This document shows, piece after piece, positions 37,415 to 45,822 of a stretch of DNA of 64,000 bases. The notes beneath the pieces were generated by a model. The model had not been told where the DNA came from. It was given only the letters and a program-made list of their open reading frames with translations, and did not search any database. Within the stretch, counting starts at the first letter, position 1. The number at the start of each line of letters is the position of its first letter. This DNA is from Streptomyces sp. Ru71. Lineage in GTDB: Bacteria; Actinomycetota; Actinomycetes; Streptomycetales; Streptomycetaceae. The stretch covers positions 1 through 64,000 of the forward strand of contig NZ_PQSS01000003.1 in the NCBI RefSeq assembly GCF_002920535.1, in the 5' to 3' direction. Position numbers and translations under genes: made by a program.

Positions 37415-39409
37415 TTAGCCGAGCCTCCGAGCACGCCGTTCGGCGCCGAGGCGGGCGTAGTGGTCGATGAGGTCGGGGTCGTCCACGGCGGCCGGGTTGA
37501 CGACCTGCTCGACCGGAGCGCCCTGGAGCAGGCGTTTGACCGGGACCTCCAGCTTCTTGCCGGTGCGGGTGTGCGGGACGGCCGGCACCTCGATGATCTC
37601 GTCGGGGACGTGGCGGGGTGAGGCGCCGGTGCGAATGGCCTCGCGGATGCGGTCGCGCAGGGCGTCGTCCAGTTCGGCACCGGCCGCGAGGACGACGAAC
37701 AGGGGCATCCAGTAGCCGCCGTCCGGCTCCTCCGCGCCGATGACCAGGGCTTCGGTGATCTCGGGAAGGCGTTCGACGACGTCGTGGATGTCGGCGCTGC
37801 CCAGCCGTACGCCGTTGCGGTTGAGCGTGGAGTCGGAGCGTCCGTGCACGATCACCGAACCATGGGAGGTGAGGGTGATCCAGTCGCCGTGCCGCCACAC
37901 ACCGGGGTAGGAGGAGAAGTAGGCGTCGCGGTAGCGGGTGCCGTCGGGGTCGTTCCAGAAGTACAGCGGCATCGACGGCATCGGGCGGGTGACGACCAGT
38001 TCGCCCACTTGGTCGGTGACCGGGTGGCCCGCCTCGTCGTACGCGGCCAGTGCGACGCCGAGGTGGGGCGCGGAGAGCTCGCCCGCCCACACGGGTACGA
38101 CAGGCGCTCCGCCGGCGAAGCCGGACACGACGTCCGTGCCGCCGCTGATGGAGGCGAGTTGGACACCGTCACCGACGTGGTCGCGGACCCACGGGTAGGC
38201 GGAGGCCGGCAGGGCGGAGCCGGTGCAGCCCACGGCACGGATCGCCGACAGGTCGTGGACGGACGGGTCGATGCCGAACTTGGCCATGCCCAGCAGATAT
38301 TGGGGACTGGTGCCGAAGAGGGTGACGCGGTGGCGGGCCGCCAGCTCCCAGAGGATGTCCGGCTTGGTGAGCGGCGCCGGGCTGCCGTCGTACGTGCAGG
38401 TCGTGGCACCCGTCAGGAGGGTGGAGACGACGAGGTTCCACATCATCCAGTGGGTGGTGGTGTACCACAGGAGGCGGTCGCCGGGGCCCAGGTCGGACTG
38501 GAGGGCGAGGGTCTTGAGGTGCTCCAGCAGGACACCGCCGTGGCCGTGGACGATGCCCTTGGGCAGGCCGGTCGTACCGGAGGAGAAGACGACCCAGAGA
38601 GGATGGTCGAACGGCACGGGTGCGCACGTGAGTTCCTCGGTGCGCGTCGCCGCCTCCTCCCACGGGACGACCGGCGACGGGTAGCCGGCCGGGAGCCCGG
38701 AGAGGCCCACGTGGTCGACCAGCACGGTGGCCTTCGACGTCGTCAGGGCTCGGGCCAGTTCGAGGGTGGCCTCGCGGCGGTCGTGCGTGGTGCCGTTGAA
38801 GAGGTAGCCGTCGGCGGCGATCAGCACGGAGGGTTCGAGCTGGGCGAACCGGTCGGCTGCGGCCTTGGGGGCGTAGTCCTGTCCGCACACGGACCATACG
38901 GCGCCCAGGCTCGCGGCGGCGAGGAACGCGACGATCGCGTGCGGCGTGTTGGGGAGGTAGCCGACGACGCGGTCGCCCTGCCCCACGCCCAGCTCACGCA
39001 GGGTCGCGGCGACCGAGGCGACCTGGGCGCGCAGCCGGCCTCCGGTCACCTCGTAGCCGGAACCGGTCTCGTCGAGGGCGACGATCGCCGGGGCGTCGTG
39101 CGTGAGACGGCGCAGGGCGTGGTGGGCGTAGTTGAGGGTGGCGCCGGGGAACCAGCGCGCACCGGGCATGGTCTCTTCGGCCAGGACCCGCTCGTACGGC
39201 GTTTCCGCGTCGATGTCGAAGTACTCCCACACCGCGCCCCAGAAGCCCTCCAGGTCGGTGACCGACCAGCGGTGCAGGGCGGAGTAGTCGGAGAGGTCGG
39301 CTTCGACTCCCCGGTGCCGGGCGGCCCAGCGGCCGAAGTCGGCGATCCGGCTGCGTGCGGCGGCCTCCGGGTCCGGGCTCCAGAAGGGATGGGCGTACGG
39401 CGTGGTCAT
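37415..39409 (-). CDS. Acetoacetate-CoA ligase
   Basis: 664-residue member of the adenylate-forming family, activating acetoacetate to acetoacetyl-CoA with ATP. The AMP-binding motif is VFSSGTTGLPKGIVHGHGG. Later marks are YTTTHWMMWNLVVS, VHGRSDSTLNRNGVRLGSAD and the catalytic Lys region RTGKKLEVPVKRLLQG. The N-terminal PFWSPDPEAAARSRIADFGR and WEYFDIDAETPYERVLAEE segments are typical of acetoacetyl-CoA synthetase rather than acetyl-CoA synthetase. It overlaps the upstream hydroxylase gene by ATGA. As the last operon gene it would capture the acetoacetate made by ring cleavage. Confidence 0.9.
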   Translation of the reverse strand: MTTPYAHPFWSPDPEAAARSRIADFGRWAARHRGVEADLSDYSALHRWSVTDLEGFWGAVWEYFDIDAETPYERVLAEETMPGARWFPGATLNYAHHALRRLTHDAPAIVALDETGSGYEVTGGRLRAQVASVAATLRELGVGQGDRVVGYLPNTPHAIVAFLAAASLGAVWSVCGQDYAPKAAADRFAQLEPSVLIAADGYLFNGTTHDRREATLELARALTTSKATVLVDHVGLSGLPAGYPSPVVPWEEAATRTEELTCAPVPFDHPLWVVFSSGTTGLPKGIVHGHGGVLLEHLKTLALQSDLGPGDRLLWYTTTHWMMWNLVVSTLLTGATTCTYDGSPAPLTKPDILWELAARHRVTLFGTSPQYLLGMAKFGIDPSVHDLSAIRAVGCTGSALPASAYPWVRDHVGDGVQLASISGGTDVVSGFAGGAPVVPVWAGELSAPHLGVALAAYDEAGHPVTDQVGELVVTRPMPSMPLYFWNDPDGTRYRDAYFSSYPGVWRHGDWITLTSHGSVIVHGRSDSTLNRNGVRLGSADIHDVVERLPEITEALVIGAEEPDGGYWMPLFVVLAAGAELDDALRDRIREAIRTGASPRHVPDEIIEVPAVPHTRTGKKLEVPVKRLLQGAPVEQVVNPAAVDDPDLIDHYARLGAERRARRLG

Positions 39410-41010
39410 CGCGCGGAACTCCTCGGCAGGGGTGCGGATACGGGCTGCTCGACGGGCCCGCGGGTGGTGCACAGCAGGGGCGCCCAGGCGGCGGTGCCGG
39501 TGAAGTCGCCGCCGCCTGCCGGGACGACGTCCATCACGACGCGGTCGGGGCGCAGCAGGACGGCGTCGGCACTGCCTGTGCGGAGCCAGGCGACGAGGGT
39601 GCCGTCGTCGCCGGTTTCGTGGACGTCGACGACCCGGGCGCCGAGTGCGTCGGTGAGCGCGCGCGGTGAGGGCGGGAGCGGCACAGCGGTCAGCACGGCG
39701 AAGGAGTCGCCGAGGACGTCGTCGAGACGGGCACGGTGTCCGTCCGGGGCGGTCACCCGGGGCTGCGGGCAGAAAGTGCCGCCGAGCCGGCTGCGGCGTA
39801 CCAGCGGACCGACGGGCAGCGGGCGGCCGAGGTCCCGGCTCGCCCTGCTCGTCACCCCGGGGATGCGGCAGGCCGCGGCGACGGCGGTGCGGCGCAGGGC
39901 CGCCGCGCGGTCCTGGCCGCCGGTCATGGCCCAGCCGGTGGCGACCGCGAGGCGGATCACATGGCGGGCGTGGGGCTTGCGTTCCCGCTCGTAGGTGTCC
40001 AGCAGCCGTTCGTCGGCGCCCTGCTTCAGAACGCGGGCGAGCTTCCAGGTCAGGTTGTAGGCGTCACGCAGCCCCGAGCACAGGCCCTGTCCGACGAAGG
40101 GCGGGGTGAGGTGGGCGGCGTCGCCGAGGAGGAAGACGCGGCCTTGGCGCCAGCGGTCGGCGATGCGGGCCCGGAAGGTGTACTGGGCCTGCCGGATGAC
40201 GTGGAAGTCGTCGGCAGGGCAGAGGCGGGAGAGGTCCACCCAGGGGGCGACCAGCTCGCGCAGTCGGTCCCGCCCGCCGGGGCCGTCGAGGCTCTCCCCC
40301 GCACGCAGCCGGAACTCCCAGCGGTAGCGGTCCTCACCGATCCGCATGAACGTCGCCGGGCGGTGCGGGTCGCAGACCTGGTCGACGCCTTCCCAGCAGC
40401 GCACGGCGGCTTTCGTCGTCACGTCGATGACGGTCCAGTGTTCCTCGAAGCGCAGGTCCTCCCACCCCGCGCCGACCGCTTCGCGGGTGAGGCTCCCCGC
40501 GCCGTCGCAGCCGAGGACGGCGTCCGCGAGCAGCAGGTGCTCGCCGTCGTCGTCGCGGTAGGTGACGCGGACCGGCCCGTCGGCGGGCTGCTCGACCGCC
40601 GTCACCTCGACCCCGCTCCGCAGCTCGCACTCCGGACGGCGGGCCAGCTCGGCGCGCAGCAGCCGTTCCAGCTCGGGCTGGTCGAACATGCTGGTCTGCG
40701 GGAAGCCGTGGTGGCCGTACGGCGACCGCCGGAACTCGGCGATCACGCGGTGCCGGGCGTCCAGCAGCCGCAGTCCGCGCGCGGGACGGGCGAGGGCGGC
40801 GAAGTCGTCGGCGACTCCGGCGGCCTGGAGGATCCTGCGTACCTCGTCGTCGGTGGCGACGGCACGGGGCAGGGGGTAGATGTCCCAGTGGCGTTCGAGG
40901 ACGACCGTACGCACCCCGCGCCGGGCGAGCAGCAGGGCGGCGGTCACGCCCACGGGTCCGGCGCCGACGATCGCCACGGGTACGTCGGCCGGGTGGTGCT
41001 CGACGGTCAT
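39406..41010 (-). CDS. FAD-dependent aromatic hydroxylase (MhpA-like)
   Basis: 534 residues. It is a class A flavoprotein monooxygenase: FAD dinucleotide site VAIVGAGPVGVTAALLLARR, DG motif VLGCDGAGSLTREAVG, and second FAD motif GRVFLLGDAAHLTPPFVGQG. It resembles 3-(3-hydroxyphenyl)propionate hydroxylase, which adds an ortho hydroxyl to a phenol to make a catechol for ring cleavage. The C-terminal thioredoxin-like domain (about 120 residues) fits this group. It starts at ATG 41010, 7 bp after the FAH-type gene, and overlaps the ligase gene. The true substrate is not known. Confidence 0.88.
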   Translation of the reverse strand: MTVEHHPADVPVAIVGAGPVGVTAALLLARRGVRTVVLERHWDIYPLPRAVATDDEVRRILQAAGVADDFAALARPARGLRLLDARHRVIAEFRRSPYGHHGFPQTSMFDQPELERLLRAELARRPECELRSGVEVTAVEQPADGPVRVTYRDDDGEHLLLADAVLGCDGAGSLTREAVGAGWEDLRFEEHWTVIDVTTKAAVRCWEGVDQVCDPHRPATFMRIGEDRYRWEFRLRAGESLDGPGGRDRLRELVAPWVDLSRLCPADDFHVIRQAQYTFRARIADRWRQGRVFLLGDAAHLTPPFVGQGLCSGLRDAYNLTWKLARVLKQGADERLLDTYERERKPHARHVIRLAVATGWAMTGGQDRAAALRRTAVAAACRIPGVTSRASRDLGRPLPVGPLVRRSRLGGTFCPQPRVTAPDGHRARLDDVLGDSFAVLTAVPLPPSPRALTDALGARVVDVHETGDDGTLVAWLRTGSADAVLLRPDRVVMDVVPAGGGDFTGTAAWAPLLCTTRGPVEQPVSAPLPRSSAR

Positions 41011-41017
41011 GTGCGGC

Positions 41018-42007
41018 TCACCTCTGCTCACCGTGCGCGTCGGCCACGGGCGTGCGCTGCTCGCCCAGGTCGATCCGGCCGTCCGGGGTGGCGATGGAGG
41101 CGGTGACGACATCGCCGTGCCGCAGGTAGCGGGGGTTCCTGGCCTGCGACTTGAAGAACGCCTTCCACTTCACCGCGGGTGGCAGCAGGGCGCCGATCTT
41201 CTCGACCGGCTTCGGCGGGGCCTTCAGGGCCGTACCGCCGGGGGTGCCGGTGAGCAGCAGGTCGCCGGGGTCGAGGGTCTGGAAGCGGGCCAGCAGTGTG
41301 AGGGCCTGCGCCGGGCGGACGATCATGTCGGCGAGGGTGCGGTCCTGGCGCGGTTCGCCGTTGACGGACAGCTTCAGCCGCAGGTCGAGGAGGTGGGCGA
41401 AGTCCTCCGGCTCCAACAGGGCCAGGTAGGGGCCCGTGGGCGTGAAGGTGGGGTACGACTTGCTCTCGTAGAACTGCGTCTTGGTCAGCTGGATCTCACG
41501 GGCGCTGACGTCGTTGGTCACCACGAGCCCGGCGACATAGGACGGCAGGTCCGCTTCTTCGACGACGGTGCCGATGGGCAGCGGTGCCCCCATGACCAGG
41601 CCGAGTTCGATCTCGTAGTCGAGGAACCGCACATGGGAGGGGCGCACGATGGCCTCGCCCGGGCCGCTGACCGAACCGAACGCCTTGCGGAAGAAGGCGG
41701 GCGGGATGTCGCCGGTGAAGCCCGAGTCACGGGCGTGGCTGCGGTAGTTGACCATCTGGGCCACGACCCGGCAGGGCGTGGTGACCGGCGAGAGCGCCGC
41801 CAGGTCGGACACCGGCGTACCCGCCTCACCGGAGAGAGCCGCCTCGCGTACGGCGCCACGGTCGGCGATCAGCTCGGCGGTGGTGACGGCCTTGGTGTCG
41901 ACGGGGACGGCGCGCTCGGTGGGGGTCCCCCCTGCGCGAGCGGAGTCGAGGGCTCGGGGGAGGACGACCCACCAGCCGTCGGCGGTGCGCAGGACGTTGG
42001 TGCTCAT
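41018..42007 (-). CDS. Fumarylacetoacetate hydrolase family protein
   Basis: 329 residues. The FAH catalytic fold has metal ligands in FLDYEIELGLVMGAPL and VVTNDVSAREIQLTKTQF, plus LLLTGTPGGTALK and GDVVTASI. In an extradiol route it would hydrolyse a ring-cleaved acylpyruvate-like intermediate to smaller acids. Residues about 16-33 (PRALDSARAGGTPTERA) are encoded by a repeat of a type common between Streptomyces genes, inserted here without breaking the frame. It overlaps the dioxygenase gene by ATGA at its start and precedes the hydroxylase by 7 bp. Confidence 0.87.
   Translation of the reverse strand: MSTNVLRTADGWWVVLPRALDSARAGGTPTERAVPVDTKAVTTAELIADRGAVREAALSGEAGTPVSDLAALSPVTTPCRVVAQMVNYRSHARDSGFTGDIPPAFFRKAFGSVSGPGEAIVRPSHVRFLDYEIELGLVMGAPLPIGTVVEEADLPSYVAGLVVTNDVSAREIQLTKTQFYESKSYPTFTPTGPYLALLEPEDFAHLLDLRLKLSVNGEPRQDRTLADMIVRPAQALTLLARFQTLDPGDLLLTGTPGGTALKAPPKPVEKIGALLPPAVKWKAFFKSQARNPRYLRHGDVVTASIATPDGRIDLGEQRTPVADAHGEQR
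41919..41963. repeat. Streptomyces REP-like palindromic repeat inside the FAH-type gene
   Basis: The plus strand reads GGGGGTCCCCCCTGCGCGAG, then CGGAGTCGAGGGCTCGGGGG. From general knowledge this is a variant of a repeat (CCCCCAAGCTCTCGGCTTCG-like) found at many intergenic sites in Streptomyces. It can fold into an imperfect hairpin. Here it lies within coding sequence, in frame. Confidence 0.65.
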
Positions 42008-43149
42008 GAGTTCATCGCTTTCATCAGGCCCAGCAGACGTTCGACGTCCAGTCCGTTGTCGCCGCGCAGGGCGTGCAGCACCTCGCGGACCCTGGCGGGG
42101 GACGGGCTCGCGCCCAGGAAGTCCCGGGTGGCCGGCGGGCCCCACTGGGCCAGCCCGCTCGCCGACATCGGCGCCCAGCCGGGCTCGACGTCGCAGGAGA
42201 ACAGGTCGCCGTCGGCGAAGTGCTCCAGCATGAAGTGGTCGGGGTCGCGCCAGTAGTCGAAGAGCTGGCTGCCCTGGATGTGCCGGCCGATGCCCCAGCT
42301 GCGCCGGTAGCCACGCTCGGCCAGGTACTCGCCGCCGGCCGCGATCGCGTCCAGGTCGGTGACCTGGTAGGCGGAGTGGACGTAGCCGTTGCCCGGTCCC
42401 AGGTGCATCGCGAGCGTGTGGTGGTCGGCGGGCACGCTGCCCAGATCGCAACGGATGAACGCCATCGTCGGACCGCGCCCGCGCTGCCCGTCCAGGAACA
42501 GGAAGTCCGACACGATCATCCCGAGCGTGTCCAGATACCAGTCCAGGGCACGGGCGAACACCCGTGTCTCCACCACCACATGGCCCAGCCGCTGGATCCG
42601 GGACGGCTCCCGCGGCGGACGCTGCGCGGCGTTGACACGACGGTGATCCGTGCCGGTGTTGAGGAGCAGCGGCCGCTGCCCCGGCAGTTCGGGGAGCTGT
42701 CCGGCGCAGTGCACGACCCGCACCGGGAAGCCGGACGGGTCGAGCAGGTCGACCACCTTGCCGCCACCGGGCACGTCCGCCTCCCGTACGGCCGCCCCGG
42801 TCGCCCGCGCCAGCCGGTCCAGGTCGGCCCGCTCGGCCGCCCGGAACGCCGGGCCGATGAAACGGCACGTACGACCGCGCCGGATCGCCATGCAGGGCGG
42901 GCCGGCGAAGGTCCCCCGCAGCCACAGCTCACTCTCCGTGCGGGCGGCCACACCGAAGCCGAAGTCGCGGGCGAAGACTTCCGCCCGGTCCAGGTCGGGC
43001 TTCTCGAACTCCAGCCACGCCAGGTCGGCCACCTTGATCACGGGGTTCCGGGAGCGACCGGGATGTTCGCCCCGCAGGGCGCCCTGCTCGCTGTGGAGGT
43101 CCTGGTGGGGCGTGGCGAAGGCCGCTTGGGCCACGCGTGTTTCAGACAT
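42004..43149 (-). CDS. Two-domain VOC extradiol ring-cleavage dioxygenase
   Basis: 381 residues from ATG 43149, with GGAGGGCACC just before. Two vicinal-oxygen-chelate domains: an N-terminal one from VADLAWLEFEKPDLDRAEVF and a catalytic C-terminal one with candidate iron ligands in RLGHVVVETRVF (His), HTLAMHLGPGNGYVHSAYQV (His) and DHFMLEHFADGD (Glu). It should cleave a catechol next to its hydroxyls. It is the first gene of the aromatic operon and is divergent from the TetR gene across two palindromic operators. Confidence 0.87.
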   Translation of the reverse strand: MSETRVAQAAFATPHQDLHSEQGALRGEHPGRSRNPVIKVADLAWLEFEKPDLDRAEVFARDFGFGVAARTESELWLRGTFAGPPCMAIRRGRTCRFIGPAFRAAERADLDRLARATGAAVREADVPGGGKVVDLLDPSGFPVRVVHCAGQLPELPGQRPLLLNTGTDHRRVNAAQRPPREPSRIQRLGHVVVETRVFARALDWYLDTLGMIVSDFLFLDGQRGRGPTMAFIRCDLGSVPADHHTLAMHLGPGNGYVHSAYQVTDLDAIAAGGEYLAERGYRRSWGIGRHIQGSQLFDYWRDPDHFMLEHFADGDLFSCDVEPGWAPMSASGLAQWGPPATRDFLGASPSPARVREVLHALRGDNGLDVERLLGLMKAMNS

Positions 43150-43176
43150 GGTGCCCTCCGAGCAACATTGCCGTAA

Positions 43177-43245
43177 TGATGAAATCATCAGTACTGACAG
43201 GTTCCTCGTCAATAGGTCCACCGCCCTGAGATGATGAATTCATCA
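43177..43245. promoter_or_regulatory. Pair of TetR-type operators
   Basis: TGATGAAATCATCA (43177-43190) and the perfect palindrome TGATGAATTCATCA (43232-43245), centres 55 bp apart, lie between the divergent dioxygenase and TetR genes. Each probably covers one promoter, giving joint repression released by the aromatic substrate or intermediate. Confidence 0.85.
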
Positions 43246-43285
43246 GAACTGTGGGAGTGGTGGATTCCGCGGCTAGACTCGGCCC

Positions 43286-43921
43286 ATGCCCACGTCAGCC
43301 CCGCCCAGCAACCGGTTCGAGCGGCGCCGCGCCGAGACCCGTCGCGCGCTCATTCGCGCCGCCCGGCGGATACTCGCCGAGAGCGGGGACACCAGCGCCA
43401 GCATCCAGGCGATCGCCGAGCGCGCCGACGTCGGCTTCGGCTCCTTCTACAACCACTTCGAGTCCAAGACGGAGCTGTTCGAGGCGGCGGTGACGGACGC
43501 CCTGGAGGAGTTCGGCCAGACCTTCGACGAGCGGCTGACCGGGATCGACGACCCCGCGGAACTCGTCGCGGCCGGCTTCCGGCTCAGCGCCCGCATGGCC
43601 GACTCCCACCCGGAGCTCATGCAGGTCCTGCGCCGCCGCGGCCTCGGCCACCTCTACTCGGACAACGGCCTGGCCGTCCGGGCCCTGCGCGACCTCCAGG
43701 CCGGCATCGCCTCCGGCCGCTTCACGCCCGTCGAGCCGGTTGTGGCCCTCTCCGCGCTGGGCGGAACCCTGCTGTCCCTGGTGGAGCTGAGGTTCGCCCG
43801 CCCCGACCTGGACGGTGACGAGGCCGCAGTGAACCTCGCGGAGATGGTCCTGCGGATGCTGGGCGTCCCCCCGGACGACGCCCACGAGGTCGCCCGGCGC
43901 CCGTTGCCCGACCTGGACTGA
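43286..43921 (+). CDS. TetR-family repressor of the aromatic operon
   Basis: 211 residues from ATG 43286. The N-terminal HTH reads ETRRALIRAARRILAESGDT, SASIQAIAERADVGFGSFYN and HFESKTELFEAAVTDALEEF. The C-terminal helical domain for ligand and dimer contact reaches about residue 195. It is divergent from the dioxygenase gene and next to two palindromes of the same sequence, so local autoregulation and control of the operon are likely. The ligand is unknown. Confidence 0.9.
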   Translation: MPTSAPPSNRFERRRAETRRALIRAARRILAESGDTSASIQAIAERADVGFGSFYNHFESKTELFEAAVTDALEEFGQTFDERLTGIDDPAELVAAGFRLSARMADSHPELMQVLRRRGLGHLYSDNGLAVRALRDLQAGIASGRFTPVEPVVALSALGGTLLSLVELRFARPDLDGDEAAVNLAEMVLRMLGVPPDDAHEVARRPLPDLD

Positions 43922-44132
43922 CGGCTGCGCACCGCGGGAAGGGCACAGCCGCGGTCAGAGGTCGCACAGCGATGCCGAGCAGTACGGATGGGGCCAGGCG
44001 GCAGCCGCTGGCCTCATCGCCACCTGCCCCATCACCGAGCTGGAGTTCTTCTGTCCCTGCAACTCGGCCGTGACGGCCAGCACGAGGTCGACGGCTCCTG
44101 CGCTGCGGTGCCGGCCGCGCTGGTTGAGGATC

Positions 44133-44186
44133 TCGATTCTCGTCACGCGCTCCAGAGTGAAACCCCAGGTCAGTGGCCTGGGGTTT
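44133..44186. repeat. Degenerate copy of tRNA-Gly 3' end and terminator (att-like)
   Basis: TCGATTCTCGTCAC (44133-44146) is identical to the T arm and acceptor start of tRNA-Gly at 37299-37312. It is followed by GCGCTC and, at nearly the same distance, by a hairpin AAACCCCAGG / CCTGGGGTTT (44160-44186) almost identical to the tRNA terminator. This is the displaced 3' end expected at the right border of an element inserted in the tRNA gene. Confidence 0.75.
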
Positions 44187-44223
44187 GTTGTTGCGGCCGG
44201 CACCCATGGATCCCGAGCGCCGA

Positions 44224-44688
44224 CTAGGGGGCGCCGCCGGCCACGGTGGCCGCGAGGTCTTCGCGGGGCGCACGCCATGACCGTGCGGCGCGCAGCCCCA
44301 GGAAGAGCAACAGTCCGAACGGTGACAGCAAGATCGTGAGAACCAGCAGCGGCCCCATCAGCAGGGCGGAGATCCCCAGCCGCCTGGCCTCCCGGTACAT
44401 CCACTGGCCGATCAGCAGATCCCAGGCGATGACCTGGGACCAGATGGCCCCCGCGCCGCCCGCGAGCGCCGTCAGATCGCGGAAGGTCTCCAGATCCGGG
44501 CTGCGGACCGCGGTCCAGAGCTCGGGGAACACCGGGACCGCCAGTGCGAGATAGACCAGCAGTACGGGCATCACGGTCCACGGTGACCCGGCGATGCGGG
44601 CGGTCGGCCCCCATCCCGGCGCGAAGATCATGAGCAGCCATACGGGTGCGGCGAGCCAGAAGGAGAGCTGGAAGAGGAATGCGGTCAT
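44224..44688 (-). CDS. DUF4281-like (ABA4-type) membrane protein
   Basis: 154 residues from ATG 44688. Four hydrophobic helices (FLFQLSFWLAAPVWLLMIF, VMPVLLVYLALAVPVFPEL, WSQVIAWDLLIGQWMYREA and LLMGPLLVLTILLSPFGLLL). VIAWDLLIGQWMYREARRLG matches the ABA4/DUF4281 pattern, best known from plant neoxanthin synthesis; bacterial roles are unknown. It overlaps the upstream membrane gene by ATGA, so the two are one transcript facing the MerR gene. Confidence 0.75.
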   Translation of the reverse strand: MTAFLFQLSFWLAAPVWLLMIFAPGWGPTARIAGSPWTVMPVLLVYLALAVPVFPELWTAVRSPDLETFRDLTALAGGAGAIWSQVIAWDLLIGQWMYREARRLGISALLMGPLLVLTILLSPFGLLLFLGLRAARSWRAPREDLAATVAGGAP

Positions 44689-45701
44689 GGCACGAGTTCC
44701 TTCGGAGTGGGGGCGTCGTCCAGGCCATTCGCCCTGACCGGCGACGGAGTCGGAGCCCTGAGGGATGCGTAGGTCCCAAGAGCGCCGGCCGACAGGATCA
44801 GTGCGGCCACCCTCAACGTGGCGCCGTCCGGGTGGATCAGTGGCTGGCCCCGCAACGCCTGCCAGAGAACCAGCGCGAAGGCGGCGGCGTACGTACCCGA
44901 GGCGAGCAGCACCAGGCGCAGCCGTATCCGGTCGTCGGCAAGTCGAGTGAAGCGTGGCGCGAGGGCGGTCAGCACCGTGACCAGCAGCGGCAGGAGCTGC
45001 AGCGCGTGCATGCCGACGAAGTGCGGGATCCGTAGATCGCCTCCCGTCGTCGACCAGCCGGTCAGCGGCATCGACGGACCACCGTCCGGCACGCCCACGC
45101 TGTGCGCGCCGACCACCTTTGAGACGCCGCGCCTCTGTCCCGGCGCGGGTCGGCTCATCAGGAAGCCGACGCCGGCCCCGGCCAGCGCCAGGATGATGCC
45201 GGAGCGCATCGCCCAGGCGGATGCGCGGTCGGCGATTCGGGCGCGGAGCAGCAGCACGGCGACGGCGAGTGTGCCGAGCCAGAGGATGGCGACCGTGACG
45301 CCCATCGCGTTGAACAGCGCCTCGTCGAAGGGTGTTTCGTGGTTGAAGTGGCTGCGCTTCCCGCGCACCACCTGCCCGGTGATGATCACCATCTCGATGA
45401 GGCTCGCCAGCGCGACGACCGTCCCCGCCCACCAGCCCACGCGTCGTCCGCTGGGCAGAAGCGACAGCATCCAGGCCAGGGAGAGGCAGTACGCCACGAA
45501 CGAGACCGAGAACTTGAACGGCTTGAACCAGATCGGCGCACCCACCAGGACACGGTGGTCCACGGCGAGTCCCACCGCGGATATGACCGCCATCAGCGCC
45601 ATCGCTGCCGAGAACAGCACCAGCGGCCGATGCCATGACCGCCATGGTGCCGACGGCGACCACAACGACGCAGGCCGGGAAGGCGGACGTGAAAAAGACA
45701 T
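44685..45701 (-). CDS. Polytopic membrane protein of unknown function
   Basis: 338 residues, about eight helices. Distinctive polar segments are APIWFKPFKFSVSFVAYCLS, VVRGKRSHFNHETPFDEALF, SVGVPDGGPSMPLTGWSTTG and DLRIPHFVGMHALQLLPLLV. The conserved His/Asn/Asp in these loops could bind a metal or heme, by analogy with other membrane oxidoreductases, but I do not recognise the family. It is co-transcribed with the DUF4281-like gene and divergent from the MerR regulator. The inverted repeat at 45715 lies 14 bp before its start. Confidence 0.72.
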   Translation of the reverse strand: MSFSRPPSRPASLWSPSAPWRSWHRPLVLFSAAMALMAVISAVGLAVDHRVLVGAPIWFKPFKFSVSFVAYCLSLAWMLSLLPSGRRVGWWAGTVVALASLIEMVIITGQVVRGKRSHFNHETPFDEALFNAMGVTVAILWLGTLAVAVLLLRARIADRASAWAMRSGIILALAGAGVGFLMSRPAPGQRRGVSKVVGAHSVGVPDGGPSMPLTGWSTTGGDLRIPHFVGMHALQLLPLLVTVLTALAPRFTRLADDRIRLRLVLLASGTYAAAFALVLWQALRGQPLIHPDGATLRVAALILSAGALGTYASLRAPTPSPVRANGLDDAPTPKELVP

Positions 45702-45714
45702 GACTACCCCCTAA

Positions 45715-45745
45715 GCGGATAGCGGCACTATCCGCTATCCGATAG
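45715..45745. promoter_or_regulatory. Compound inverted repeat for the MerR-type regulator
   Basis: GCGGATAG-CGGCA-CTATCCGC (8-bp perfect arms) is joined directly to CTATC-C-GATAG. The GATAG/CTATC half site appears four times in 31 bp, between the divergent MerR gene and the two membrane genes. Confidence 0.75.
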
Positions 45746-45822
45746 CGCAACTATCTATGATGGAGGCCGGGTCGGCAAGGGCCGGCCCGGCCTCAGGGCG
45801 AAGGTCGAGGAGTGAACCGGCT

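Noticed and set aside
43722..44223. Possible minus-strand gene downstream of the TetR gene
   Set aside because: The frame crosses the tRNA-like repeat and terminator (its residues NNKPQATDLGF mirror the hairpin) and has no coding signal.
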